The position numbers and the translations under genes are program-made. This document shows, piece after piece, positions 16,462 through 25,854 of a DNA stretch of 64,000 bases. How positions within the stretch are numbered: position 1 is the stretch's first letter; every line of letters starts with the position of its first letter. This DNA is from JARRKC01 sp037388505 (GTDB lineage: Bacteria; Acidobacteriota; UBA6911; RPQK01; JAPXNP01), in the NCBI GenBank assembly GCA_037388505.1, contig JARRKC010000002.1, positions 92,491 to 156,490 on the forward strand, given 5' to 3'. The notes beneath the pieces were generated by a model. It was not told where the DNA came from, made no database searches, and was given only the letters and a program-made list of their open reading frames with translations.

Positions 16462-17822
16462 ATGCTCGATATCGTTTTCGCTGCATCAACAGTCAATGCG
16501 GCAAGACGTTTCCGACGAGTGAAAAACTGTATCGGTGTCCGGTCTGTACGGATCTTCTCGACATCGTGTACGATTTTTCGACGGATTTTGAGCCGCAAAC
16601 CTTGAAGCGAGTCTTCGGCGCTCGAAGGATGTCGAATGCTCCGCTCGACATCAGCGGGGTTTGGCGCTACCGGGAACTTCTTCCTTTCGAGGAAGAGGAC
16701 TATCCGATGGTCGTCACGCTGGGCGAAGGAAACACACCTTTGCTGGAGGCTCCGAAATCTGCCAAGTATGCGGGCATCCGCCGACTCCAGGTCAAACACC
16801 TGGGGTGGAATCCCACGGGGTCGTTCAAAGACTACGGAATGACGGCAGCGATCTGCCAGGCGCAGAAACTGGGCTCGAAGGTCGTCGCCTGCGCTTCCAC
16901 CGGAAACACCTCCGCATCGATGGCGGCCTATGCGGCGCGGACCAGTCTCAAGCCCGTGGTCTTCATCCCCGAGGGGCAGATTGCCTACGGGAAGCTGTCT
17001 CAGACGCTGGACTACGGAGCTCTGACGCTTCAGGTCAAAGGTGACTTCGACGTCGCGATGAAGCTGGTCCAGGAGCTCTCGGACGAGAGCGATCTCTACC
17101 TGATGAATTCGCTGAACCCGTTTCGGCTCGAAGGGCAGAAGACCGTCATGCTGGGATTGTTCGAGCAGCTCGACTGGAAGATCCCGGATCGGATCGTCGT
17201 GCCCGGCGGAAACCTCGGAAACAGTTCCTCGTATGGGAAAGCCCTGATGGAACTGAAGCAGCTCGGACTGATCGAGAAGGTGCCGCGAGTGACCATCATC
17301 CAAGCCAGTGGCGCCAGCCCGCTCTACCGGACGCTCGTCTCGAGTTCGCGAGAGCTCGTCCCGGTTGAGCCGGCCTTCACGCTGGCCAGTGCCATCAAGA
17401 TCGGCAGGCCGATCAGCTGGAAGAAAGCAGTGCGCACGCTGGACTTTACCGATGGCTGGTGCGACGTCGTCACGGAGCAGGAGATCGCAGACGCCAAAGC
17501 CATCCTTGGTCGCGATGGCATCGGCTGTGAGCCGGCCTCGGCGACGACCGTGGCGGGCCTGAAGAAGCTCATAGAGATGGCCCGCAGCGGCAATGCGGAT
17601 GTGACGATCGATCCGGACGAAGAGATCGTGGCGATTCTGACGGGGAATCTCCTGAAGGATCCGGACTACACGATCAACTACCACCTCGACAACCTGTACG
17701 AGACGGCGATGTATGAGACCCGGCTGGTCCGAAAAGCCGGGAAACTGGATTCGACCTTCGCCAACCCTCCTGTTCCGATCGAAGCGGACAAGGCCCGGAT
17801 CAGGGAACTGATCGGTCTCTGA
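16458..17822 (+). CDS. thrC: Threonine synthase
   Basis: A 454-residue PLP enzyme that turns O-phosphohomoserine into threonine and phosphate. The N-terminus carries a zinc-ribbon-like set (Cys9, Cys14, Cys27, Cys30), as in many bacterial threonine synthases. The PLP lysine is Lys124 in NPTGSFKDYGM, the phosphate-binding loop is STGNTSAS, and the C-terminal part has DGIGCEPASA. The ATG at 16458 overlaps the upstream TlpA-like stop. A GC-rich hairpin (GGAGTG-CTGC-CACTCC near 17843) follows the gene but lacks a T-run. Confidence 0.93.
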   Translation: MNARYRFRCINSQCGKTFPTSEKLYRCPVCTDLLDIVYDFSTDFEPQTLKRVFGARRMSNAPLDISGVWRYRELLPFEEEDYPMVVTLGEGNTPLLEAPKSAKYAGIRRLQVKHLGWNPTGSFKDYGMTAAICQAQKLGSKVVACASTGNTSASMAAYAARTSLKPVVFIPEGQIAYGKLSQTLDYGALTLQVKGDFDVAMKLVQELSDESDLYLMNSLNPFRLEGQKTVMLGLFEQLDWKIPDRIVVPGGNLGNSSSYGKALMELKQLGLIEKVPRVTIIQASGASPLYRTLVSSSRELVPVEPAFTLASAIKIGRPISWKKAVRTLDFTDGWCDVVTEQEIADAKAILGRDGIGCEPASATTVAGLKKLIEMARSGNADVTIDPDEEIVAILTGNLLKDPDYTINYHLDNLYETAMYETRLVRKAGKLDSTFANPPVPIEADKARIRELIGL

Positions 17823-17900
17823 GTCGATTCTGCGGCCCGGAGGAGTGCTGCCACTCCGGACAGAGGCAGGTTCAATAAACGCTGTGCTAGAATCGATTCG

Positions 17901-18905
<1,005 letters not shown>

Positions 18906-19014
18906 TCCACTTTTCTCTCCTGCCAGTCACCGGCAAACCGAAACCTTTCCCGGGGTCCCTGCATCTCAGCCAGCAGAATCTCGGATGTCAGGGACGAACG
19001 GACGATCTTCGTTC

Positions 19015-19042
19015 TTGACATACGAGATTTCGCGAGTAAGAT
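19015..19042 (+). promoter_or_regulatory. Strong sigma-70 promoter
   Basis: A consensus TTGACA (19015-19020), a 16-bp spacer and TAAGAT (19037-19042) predict a transcription start near 19049. It faces the small zinc-ribbon gene at 19138 but an intrinsic terminator lies in between. Confidence 0.72.
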
Positions 19043-19054
19043 ATCCGTTTTTAC

Positions 19055-19093
19055 GCCGTGCCCGATCCGGGTCCGGGTCGGGCACGGCTTTTT
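19055..19093 (+). terminator. Intrinsic terminator inside the leader of the zinc-ribbon gene
   Basis: A perfect 11-bp stem, GCCGTGCCCGA (19055-19065) with TCGGGCACGGC (19078-19088), a 12-base loop and five T residues. It lies just downstream of a strong promoter and 45 bp before a start codon, so it may act as an attenuator. It could also simply end the rpoH transcript. Confidence 0.85.
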
Positions 19094-19137
19094 GTATATA
19101 CACAGAGATTTTCTGAATCGATAAGGAGAACACGACC

Positions 19138-19323
19138 ATGGCAGAGAAACTGAGCAAGACCGCGAGGGCCAGCCTTCTTCAAAAGGGAAATGCAGGAACC
19201 GCCCGCACCTGCCCGCAGTGTGGGACCCCCATGATAGCAACGAAGGTCATCCGATCTTCGTTTGCCCCGGGCGGAATGTACTGGGTTTGCCAGAAGGATG
19301 ATTATCGCGTCAAAGCGCGTTAG
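19138..19323 (+). CDS. Small zinc-ribbon-like protein
   Basis: A 61-residue basic protein with CPQC, a third cysteine in YWVCQKDDY and a Lys-rich N-terminus. The missing fourth cysteine means a full zinc ribbon is not certain; His or Asp might complete it, or two chains might share a metal. AAGGAG lies 12 bp before the ATG, a strong ribosome binding site, and the gene has its own promoter, so it is likely well expressed. I do not recognise a named family. It sits between rpoH and the convergent queA. Confidence 0.78.
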   Translation: MAEKLSKTARASLLQKGNAGTARTCPQCGTPMIATKVIRSSFAPGGMYWVCQKDDYRVKAR

Positions 19324-19359
19324 GCCCACCATTTTCGAGTCCGCGGAGGAATTCCCGGG

Positions 19360-20376
19360 TCAGACGATCAGCATGGCATCGCCGTAGCTGTAGAACCGGT
19401 ATTCCTCCCGGACGGCCACTTCGTACGCCTCACTCATCAGCTCCTTCCCTCCGAAAGCAGCCACCAGCATCAAGAGCGTCGAGCCCGGCAGGTGGAAGTT
19501 CGTGATCAGGGCATCGATGGTCTGAAAGTGGAACCCGGGGTAGATGAAGAGGTCGGTGCTGCCGTCGCCTGCCTCGATTCGGCCATGCTCGCGTGCGATG
19601 TGTTCGAGCACTCGTGTCGTGGTGGTCCCGACCGCAACGATTCTCCCACCCGAGTCTTGCTGTCTGCGAATCCACTCGGCCGACCTTTTCTCCACCGAGT
19701 AGCGCTCGGGATCCATCCGATGGTCCTCGATCGTCTCACATTGGACAGGCCGGAAGGTGCCGTAGCCGACATGGAGTGTGATCTCGGTGTGGTTCAAACG
19801 GTCCAGGAGTTTTCGGGTGAAGTGGAGACCCGCTGTAGGCGCTGCAACGGAGCCCATCCGGGCCGCATAAACGGTCTGGTAACGCTCGCGGTCCATCTCT
19901 TCATTCGGGCGTTGGATATAGGGCGGCAGGGGGACCTGTCCCAGTCGGTACAGCCATTCCCGAAATTCTCCCGGTTCGCAGAAGAACTCCAGCTGTCGCT
20001 TTTCGGGCTGACCGGCTTCCTGCACAACGGCTTCGAAGCGGCCGGCTTCGAAGACGAGTCGAGTTCCAGGTGGACAACGGCGCGCCGGACGCACCAGGGA
20101 CTCCCAGCGCTGCAGGCCGATTTGTCGCAAGAGGAGAACTTCGATGCGACCGCCTGTTGACTTCCGTCCCGCCAAACGAGCGGGAAAGACGCGGGTGTTG
20201 TTGAGTACGACGAGATCGTCGGCTCGGAGAATCTCCGGGAGTTCCCGGAACGTTCGATGATCGATCGATCCAGCCGCCCGGTCGATCACCATGAGACGGG
20301 ACTGGTCTCGTTCAGAAGAGGGATGCTGCGCGATCAGTCTGGCCGGCAGCTCATACTGGAATTCCTTCAGATCCAC
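19360..20376 (-). CDS. queA: S-adenosylmethionine:tRNA ribosyltransferase-isomerase
   Basis: A 338-residue QueA, which transfers and isomerises the ribosyl part of SAM onto 7-aminomethyl-7-deazaguanine in tRNA to give epoxyqueuosine. Family blocks are FQYELPARLIAQHP at the N-terminus, DLVVLNNTRVFPARL, AAPTAGLHF in the centre and ITNFHLPGSTLLMLVAAFGG near the C-terminus. The length is normal. With queD in the same window it shows that the cell makes queuosine. tgt is not adjacent. Confidence 0.96.
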   Translation of the reverse strand: MDLKEFQYELPARLIAQHPSSERDQSRLMVIDRAAGSIDHRTFRELPEILRADDLVVLNNTRVFPARLAGRKSTGGRIEVLLLRQIGLQRWESLVRPARRCPPGTRLVFEAGRFEAVVQEAGQPEKRQLEFFCEPGEFREWLYRLGQVPLPPYIQRPNEEMDRERYQTVYAARMGSVAAPTAGLHFTRKLLDRLNHTEITLHVGYGTFRPVQCETIEDHRMDPERYSVEKRSAEWIRRQQDSGGRIVAVGTTTTRVLEHIAREHGRIEAGDGSTDLFIYPGFHFQTIDALITNFHLPGSTLLMLVAAFGGKELMSEAYEVAVREEYRFYSYGDAMLIV

Positions 20377-20437
20377 GTCTCCAACAGTCTAAACCGTCTT
20401 GTCAGTGAGAGTGTGTAAGTTGGGCAGGGAGGCACGG

Positions 20438-21196
20438 TTGATCGACCTGACGGGGCGAACGGCGATTGTGACGGGAGGGTCAAGAGGGATCGGCAGAGCC
20501 GTCGCACGCACTCTGGCAAGTGCCGGCGCCAATGTCGCGATCGGTTACCACGCGAACCAGCGGGCGGCTGAGTCGCTCGTCGAGGAATTGAGAATGGCCG
20601 GCGCGCATGCCATTGCTTCTGCGGGCGATACCTCCCGGCGTCAATCCGTCGAGCATCTGTTCGAAGCGGCCGCGGCGGCCTTTGGCGCCATCGATATCGT
20701 CGTGGCGAATGCCGGAATCTGGAGACGGGCGGCCATCGAGTCGATGACCGACGAGCAGTGGGGTGAGACGATCGACACCAACCTCGATTCCGCTTTCCTG
20801 ATCTGCCAGGCAGCGGCCCGTGAAATGATTCCTCGAAGGGAGGGACGGATCATTCTGGTCAGTTCGACGGCGGGTCAGCGGGGAGAGCCCTACTATTCCC
20901 ATTATGCGGCTTCGAAGGGGGCGATCATCGCTCTGACGAAGTCTCTTGCTGCAGAGTTGGGTCGGTACAACATTCGCGTGAATGCCGTCGCTCCTGGTTG
21001 GGTCATTACGGATATGACGGCCGATGTCATGAGCGACCCGGGTTTCCGGGATGCGGTGATCCGACACATTCCGTTGGGCCGCATCGCCACCCCCGAGGAT
21101 GTCGCGGGCCCGATCCTCTTCCTCGCTTCTCAGCTTGCGAATCACGTGCACGGGGAAATCTTGAATGTGAACGGCGGCTCGGTGCTCTGCGGGTGA
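20438..21196 (+). CDS. SDR-family oxidoreductase, FabG-like
   Basis: A 252-residue short-chain dehydrogenase with TGGSRGIGRAVA, NAGIWRR, the catalytic SSTAGQRGEPYYSHYAASKG and a C-terminal LNVNGGSVLCG. It is close to 3-oxoacyl-ACP reductases (FabG), but many such paralogues act on sugars or aromatic compounds. The start is set by a ribosome binding site: CAGGGAGG at 20425-20432, five bases before the TTG at 20438. The gene is divergent from queA. Confidence 0.87.
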   Translation: MIDLTGRTAIVTGGSRGIGRAVARTLASAGANVAIGYHANQRAAESLVEELRMAGAHAIASAGDTSRRQSVEHLFEAAAAAFGAIDIVVANAGIWRRAAIESMTDEQWGETIDTNLDSAFLICQAAAREMIPRREGRIILVSSTAGQRGEPYYSHYAASKGAIIALTKSLAAELGRYNIRVNAVAPGWVITDMTADVMSDPGFRDAVIRHIPLGRIATPEDVAGPILFLASQLANHVHGEILNVNGGSVLCG

Positions 21197-21302
21197 TGAG
21201 ATGAGACAGCCTGGGCCCCATCGGACCTAGGGGACATCCAAACAGATAGGACGGTGCGCTTCCGGTCGATGATTCGATCAGATCCCATACGTCTCATACG
21301 CC

Positions 21303-22076
21303 CTATATGTCCGAGGCCGTCCGATAGCCAGTCACCAACTCGGGCAGCACCTTGCAGGCATCTCCTTCGATCCGCAGATCGGCGATCTCGTCATGGGCCG
21401 TTGGGCCCAGGTTGATGATGGCGTAGAAGGCGCCGCCGCGCTTACCCGCCAGAGGCACGGATGCCGCCGGCTCGACCTCGAGCGTCGAACCCACCGAAAC
21501 GACAAGGTCCGCCGACCGGGCGCCCCTGAAGGCGTGCTCCAGCTTCTCGACCGGCATGGTCTGACCGAATGAAACGGTGGCAGGCTTGAGGAATCCTCCG
21601 CAGGCTGAGCAGGTGGGAGGTTCGCGGGTGGCTGCGAATTGCTCGAAAGCAGAATCCGGTTCGGATAAGCGTCCGCAGGAGACACATTCCACCCGAAGAT
21701 TCGTCCCGTGCAGCTCGATCGTATTCTCAGGGGAGTTTCCCGCCCGCAGGTGGAGCCCATCGATATTCTGAGTTACGAGCAGGTGGAGACGACCCTTTCG
21801 CTCGAGTTGCGCCAATGCGAAATGAGCCGCATTCGGTTGGGCATCGCGATAGCCGGCCCACCCGGAGAGCTTGAAGTCCCAGTGTTTGACACGCGCCGCA
21901 TGCGAGGAAATGAAATCCTCGTAGTACACGGGCTGCCAACGCTTCCAAAGGCCCTGCGGGCCCCGAAAATCCGGAATGCCGGAACCTGTCGAGATACCCG
22001 CGCCGGTGAAGACAAGCACGAACCGTGCGGTTCTGAACTTGTCCGTCAGCACGGAGATGCCTTCCAATCCCCGCAT
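21303..22076 (-). CDS. Sirtuin-type NAD-dependent protein deacylase
   Basis: A 257-residue class III sirtuin. The NAD site is FTGAGISTGSGIPDFRG (residues 23-39) and TQNIDGLH (102-109), the catalytic base is His123 in ELHGTN, and the zinc knuckle is Cys131, Cys134, Cys156 and Cys159. SVGSTLEVEPAAS completes the Rossmann domain. It removes acetyl or other acyl groups from lysines. The classic CobB Tyr/Arg pair for succinyl groups is not clearly present, so acyl preference is open. Confidence 0.92.
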   Translation of the reverse strand: MRGLEGISVLTDKFRTARFVLVFTGAGISTGSGIPDFRGPQGLWKRWQPVYYEDFISSHAARVKHWDFKLSGWAGYRDAQPNAAHFALAQLERKGRLHLLVTQNIDGLHLRAGNSPENTIELHGTNLRVECVSCGRLSEPDSAFEQFAATREPPTCSACGGFLKPATVSFGQTMPVEKLEHAFRGARSADLVVSVGSTLEVEPAASVPLAGKRGGAFYAIINLGPTAHDEIADLRIEGDACKVLPELVTGYRTASDI

Positions 22077-22089
22077 CGAACACGAAATC

Positions 22090-22683
22090 TCAACTGCCTC
22101 GTCGGTAGACGGAGGCGTAAATGCTCCGGAAGGGCGTCACACAATAGTTCTCGACGAGCTGCTTTGTCGAAACCGGATGTTCGATCAGCTTCTTTGCCGC
22201 GTCCGCTTCGAGACGAAAGGCCAGCCGCATGATGTCAGCCTTGCCCTCACGAATCTCGAGTTTCAGGGAATGAGAAAAATCCGACTCGAGAAGAAAAATC
22301 TCGGAGTAAGAACGATTCCGGAGCTCGAAGGGTGTCGGGACGAGCTCCTTCCCTATTTTGCGGTAATGGGCCGCCAAACGCTTTCGAAATTCTCCAATAT
22401 CGAAATTCCGGACCTTATTGTTGACGCTGACTTCAATCGTCAACTCACCGTTTGTCTGAAAAGATCTCAGGCCGTACGTAAAATCGAGCTCGTCCTTGCT
22501 GAACTTGATACGGTGTCCGTTCCCATCGTGGAATCGCTTGAGTTCTTCCTCTTGATCGGGATTGTCGGAATCGGCAAGTCTGCTGGCGGTGATGTAGTAG
22601 GTCGAGACCTTTTCAAACCAATCATCAATGATTTCACCTAGCAGCGCGTCGACTGTCTGCAACGATTGGTTCGAACTCCCCAT
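22090..22683 (-). CDS. Protein of unknown function
   Basis: A 197-residue charged, probably cytoplasmic protein without signal peptide, membrane helix or a motif I recognise. It follows a GACAGGAG ribosome binding site and lies 13 bp before the sirtuin gene on the same strand, so the two are probably one operon. Its Lys/Glu-rich alpha/beta composition differs from the Arg-rich neighbours, which hints at later acquisition. Confidence 0.7.
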   Translation of the reverse strand: MGSSNQSLQTVDALLGEIIDDWFEKVSTYYITASRLADSDNPDQEEELKRFHDGNGHRIKFSKDELDFTYGLRSFQTNGELTIEVSVNNKVRNFDIGEFRKRLAAHYRKIGKELVPTPFELRNRSYSEIFLLESDFSHSLKLEIREGKADIMRLAFRLEADAAKKLIEHPVSTKQLVENYCVTPFRSIYASVYRRGS

Positions 22684-22788
22684 GCGTCTCCTGTCAAAGG
22701 CATTCTAGCAAGTTTTCGCATCGAGTAAACTGTCGAGCCCGCGTGCTAGACTGGAAACCTGGGTCAATTGAGTGATGGAGGCGCCTTG

Positions 22789-23316
22789 ATGAAACACAGT
22801 GTTATCAGCATTTTCGCAGTTCTGTTGCTGTCTGCCTCCATCCAGGCTTCCGAGCTGTCGTTGGTTGCTGGAGGCGCAGCGCTCGAGAATCTGACGGTTC
22901 AGGACAGCGTGACTCTCTTCAAACACCCGACCTTGTTCGGCGTCCGCTACGAGAAGGACTTCCTTATGCTGCTGGGCCTCGAGAACAATCTCGTCGTCTC
23001 GCGGAATATGCTGTCTCCGAGGGACAGCAGCGGGGAGCAAGCGCTTTACTACACGGCGAACCTCGTGTTGAACTTCCCCGTGGATCGAATTGTTCCGAAC
23101 TTTGCCGTCGGCTTGGGAGCTCTCTACAGGTTTGGGAATGAACGGCCGGACGTGGGGGCATCCTTCCTCACGAATTGGGGCGCTGGTGTGAAGTTTCGCA
23201 ATCTCATCGGTCCCCTGGGCGCCCGGATCGACTATCGGCGCATCGGTATTCGGGGCGTGGAACACCAGACGATCACCGAGCAGGAAATTACGGGCGGTCT
23301 TCTCTTCTCTTTCTGA
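22789..23316 (+). CDS. Outer-membrane beta-barrel-like protein
   Basis: A 175-residue exported protein. Residues 1-20 form a signal peptide ending ASIQAS. The rest alternates hydrophobic and polar residues (ENNLVVSRN, TANLVLNFP, FAVGLGALYRFG) and ends in a terminal phenylalanine (GGLLFSF), the usual sorting signal of Gram-negative barrels. It fits a small eight-strand barrel of the OmpW/OmpX size class; no function can be given. GGAG lies 8 bp before the ATG at 22789. Confidence 0.75.
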   Translation: MKHSVISIFAVLLLSASIQASELSLVAGGAALENLTVQDSVTLFKHPTLFGVRYEKDFLMLLGLENNLVVSRNMLSPRDSSGEQALYYTANLVLNFPVDRIVPNFAVGLGALYRFGNERPDVGASFLTNWGAGVKFRNLIGPLGARIDYRRIGIRGVEHQTITEQEITGGLLFSF

Positions 23317-23324
23317 GGGTCGGG

Positions 23325-24170
23325 TCAGTGGACCACGACGGGATTCAACCGTCGGATGAACCCGAGAACCCCCTTCAAATACCGCTCATGGTCGACGATG
23401 TGGATGTCGATGTGATCCGCACCGTCAATTGCCAGGAACTCCTTGGGTCCCTCGAGTTGCTGATACAGCAACTGCCCCTGTCGCATGGGGACGGTGCGGT
23501 CTTTGTCTCCGTGGATGATCAGGACCGGAAACTCGTGTCTTTGTAGAAACGAAATCGTGTCCAGCTTGTATCGGCCGAAGAACTTGATGAAACGGAACTG
23601 CGACGAACCCTCGAGCAGTGATGCCTTGCTTGGGAATGTCGTCTCCAGGATGAGACCATCGGGCTTCCCATGTCTGGACGCCGCTGCGGCAAAGCAGCCG
23701 CCCAGGGAGCGGCCCCAATACACGACGGGGCAGCGAAATCGTCGGAAATTCGCGTTGAAGAAATCCACGGCTGCGGTCACATCCACGAGCAGACCCTGCT
23801 CCGTGGGCGTCCCGGTGCTCCAACCGAAGCCCCGATAGTCAACCGCGAAGATCTGGAGGTCCTGGCGATAGAGATCGACCAGCACCTCGGTGCGAACCCC
23901 GAGATTCCCGCCGCTTCCATGGAAGTAGAGCACGCTTGCGACAGGATTAGGGGGGCAGAGATGCCAGGCCGAGAGCCGACACCCGTCCGGCGTGTCGATG
24001 AAACACTGATCGAAGGGGACACCGAGGTCGGAGGGATTGCGAAAGACGTTCTTCGAGGGTCGGAACACGTAGAGCTGCTCCAACCGCGGAACCGCATACC
24101 AGAGCAGGAGAAGAATGCCCGCGACGCTGCCGAGGAGCACTCCGATGAGCAATCCGAGCAGGAACCCCAT
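23325..24170 (-). CDS. Membrane-anchored alpha/beta hydrolase (BEM46/ABHD13-like)
   Basis: A 281-residue serine hydrolase with an N-terminal membrane helix (residues 5-27). The oxyanion strand is LYFHGSGGN, the nucleophile is in YWGRSLGGCF, the acid in HGDKDRTVP and the catalytic His in DGADHIDIH. Members are poorly characterised esterases or depalmitoylase-like enzymes. It converges with the barrel gene, whose stop is only 8 bp away. Confidence 0.87.
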   Translation of the reverse strand: MGFLLGLLIGVLLGSVAGILLLLWYAVPRLEQLYVFRPSKNVFRNPSDLGVPFDQCFIDTPDGCRLSAWHLCPPNPVASVLYFHGSGGNLGVRTEVLVDLYRQDLQIFAVDYRGFGWSTGTPTEQGLLVDVTAAVDFFNANFRRFRCPVVYWGRSLGGCFAAAASRHGKPDGLILETTFPSKASLLEGSSQFRFIKFFGRYKLDTISFLQRHEFPVLIIHGDKDRTVPMRQGQLLYQQLEGPKEFLAIDGADHIDIHIVDHERYLKGVLGFIRRLNPVVVH

Positions 24171-24204
24171 GGGCGACGCATGTTAGCACAGGGCCACAGG
24201 GGAG

Positions 24205-24377
24205 GTTCCGAGTTTCGAGTTTCGAGTTCCGAGAGTAGGATATCCTCGCTTGTCCCCTGCCCCGGACATTCAGTCATGGCTCATTGCTGTCGGGGTGCCA
24301 GAGTTTGGGTGTTAAGTCCCAGTTCCCGAAATCCCGAAATCCAGCAATCCCCAAATCGCGAATCTCAGATTTCCCGG
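24205..24377. repeat. Degenerate short tandem repeats in an intergenic gap
   Basis: The gap between the hydrolase and the HAD gene has GTTCCGAGTTTCGAGTTTCG units (24205-24233) and AATCCCGAAATCC-type units (24318-24365); the latter reach the 3' end of the HAD gene. They resemble other spacer repeats in this window. Confidence 0.55.
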
Positions 24378-25042
24378 TCCTTCACCTGCAGCGAGTCCAA
24401 GGTTGTCAGATCCAGTTCCGTGAAATCGTTGATGATCAACTGGGGCCCCAGCTCGGCCAGCCGTTCTCGACTGTGGGTCGTCGTCAACGCTACACAGAAG
24501 CAACCGGCCCGCAAGGCGGCCTCGACACCGGACGGAGAGTCTTCGAAAACAACACATGACTCGGGCGGCAGGTGCAGACCTTCCGCCGCTTTGAGAAAGG
24601 CCTCCGGATGGGGCTTCCCGTGGTGGACGTCCTCGCCGGTGATGATCGACTCGAAGGACGAACGCAACAGGAGGCCGTCCAGAACCATATCTACGTTTTC
24701 GATGGGCCCACTCGTGGCGACGGCCGTCTGGATCCCGGCGTTCTGCAGCTCTCCAAGCAGGTTCCGGAGCCCCTTGACCACGTGAGTCGACAAATCCGGG
24801 CGAATGAGTTCGCGGTAGATCTCTTCCTTCCGCCTGCCGTATCGCTCAACTTCGTCACTGCTCAGCTCCCTTCCCAGGATCGACTCGAGCATCGCATCGT
24901 TCTTCTGGCCGAAAGCGGCGTAGATGTCCTTGTTCGAAACCCTTTTCCCCTGCTCCTCACCAAAGCGCCGGAAAGCCTCGAGATGAGCCGACACGTTATC
25001 CAGTAGAACTCCATCCATGTCGAAGATCGCACCCTTTATCAT
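24365..25042 (-). CDS. HAD-family hydrolase, beta-phosphoglucomutase-like
   Basis: A 225-residue HAD enzyme. Motif I is AIFDMDGVLLDN, followed by a helical cap with the QKNDAML segment, motif II VATSGPIEN, and motifs III/IV GKPHPEAFLKAAE and VVFEDSPSGVEAA. The second Asp and the GKPHPE/EDSPSG pattern match beta-phosphoglucomutase and sugar phosphatases such as YniC. The specific sugar is unknown. The ATG overlaps the stop of the upstream hydrolase (ATGA), making it third in a maf-hydrolase-HAD operon. Confidence 0.9.
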   Translation of the reverse strand: MIKGAIFDMDGVLLDNVSAHLEAFRRFGEEQGKRVSNKDIYAAFGQKNDAMLESILGRELSSDEVERYGRRKEEIYRELIRPDLSTHVVKGLRNLLGELQNAGIQTAVATSGPIENVDMVLDGLLLRSSFESIITGEDVHHGKPHPEAFLKAAEGLHLPPESCVVFEDSPSGVEAALRAGCFCVALTTTHSRERLAELGPQLIINDFTELDLTTLDSLQVKDREI

Positions 25043-25854
25043 TTCTGTTCACCATCCTCATGGGGTTCGGTTGTGGAGTGAATCGCGAGCCAGCCAGCCA
25101 GGATCTGGGCGAGCGCCGCGGTGTACGACCTGCTTGCTGCGAAGAGATGATCTGCCCCGGGGACGGCCACGAACGATTTGGGCTGCGCCGCCGCTCGGTA
25201 CAGTTGTTCCCCTTCCGACAACGGGACGATTCTGTCGGCGGTGCCGTGGATCACCATGAACGGACAGCGCCACCCGGCAACGGTCCCCGCAAGGTCATAC
25301 TGCTCGAGGTCCCGGAGGAATTCGACCGTCAGCGGAAACAACCGGTCCTGGATGCTGATCGAGGTCTCACCAGTCAGCTCCAACGTCCGAAGGTCGGCCG
25401 GACGCAACAGCCGCCGAATCCGATCCCCAACCTTGTACGAAGTGCCCAGCACGGCCACCGGGATCGTTTCCTTTCGGAGGCTCGCAGCCAGGATGGCGGC
25501 CGCTCCCCCCATCGAATGCCCGATCAGGGCCGTCAATCGCTGGTGCGTTTCGTTCTCGATCCATCTCGCCGCGGCCAGCGCATCCTCGACGTCCGTCGAC
25601 AGATTCGTGTCTCGAAAATCCCCTTCGCTCTCACCCAGTCCTGCAAAGTCGAAGCGCAACACCGTGAAGCCGAGTTCCGCCAAGGCCCGGGAAAGCCAGG
25701 CCAGTGACTTGTAGTCCTTGCTGCACGTGAAGCAGTGACACAGGATCAAGGCGCCCTTCGAAGGCGCCCGGCCGGGCTGCAGGAGTCCCGCCAATTCGAT
25801 GCCGGAATGACCTTCGAGCTGCACGCGTCGGGGTCTCTTGAGAGCCTGACTCAT
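25039..25854 (-). CDS. Alpha/beta hydrolase
   Basis: A 271-residue serine hydrolase with the oxyanion segment ILCHCFTCSKD, the nucleophile elbow LIGHSMGGAAA, the acid in HGTADRIVP and the His in PGADHLFA. It resembles the hydrolase half of YhfK/OsmC-type fusions but has no OsmC domain. It overlaps maf and the HAD gene by 4 bp each, so the three are translationally coupled. Confidence 0.87.
   Translation of the reverse strand: MSQALKRPRRVQLEGHSGIELAGLLQPGRAPSKGALILCHCFTCSKDYKSLAWLSRALAELGFTVLRFDFAGLGESEGDFRDTNLSTDVEDALAAARWIENETHQRLTALIGHSMGGAAAILAASLRKETIPVAVLGTSYKVGDRIRRLLRPADLRTLELTGETSISIQDRLFPLTVEFLRDLEQYDLAGTVAGWRCPFMVIHGTADRIVPLSEGEQLYRAAAQPKSFVAVPGADHLFAASRSYTAALAQILAGWLAIHSTTEPHEDGEQK

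Noticed and set aside
17838..17862. Intrinsic terminator after thrC
   Set aside because: The GGAGTG/CACTCC hairpin has no following T-run.
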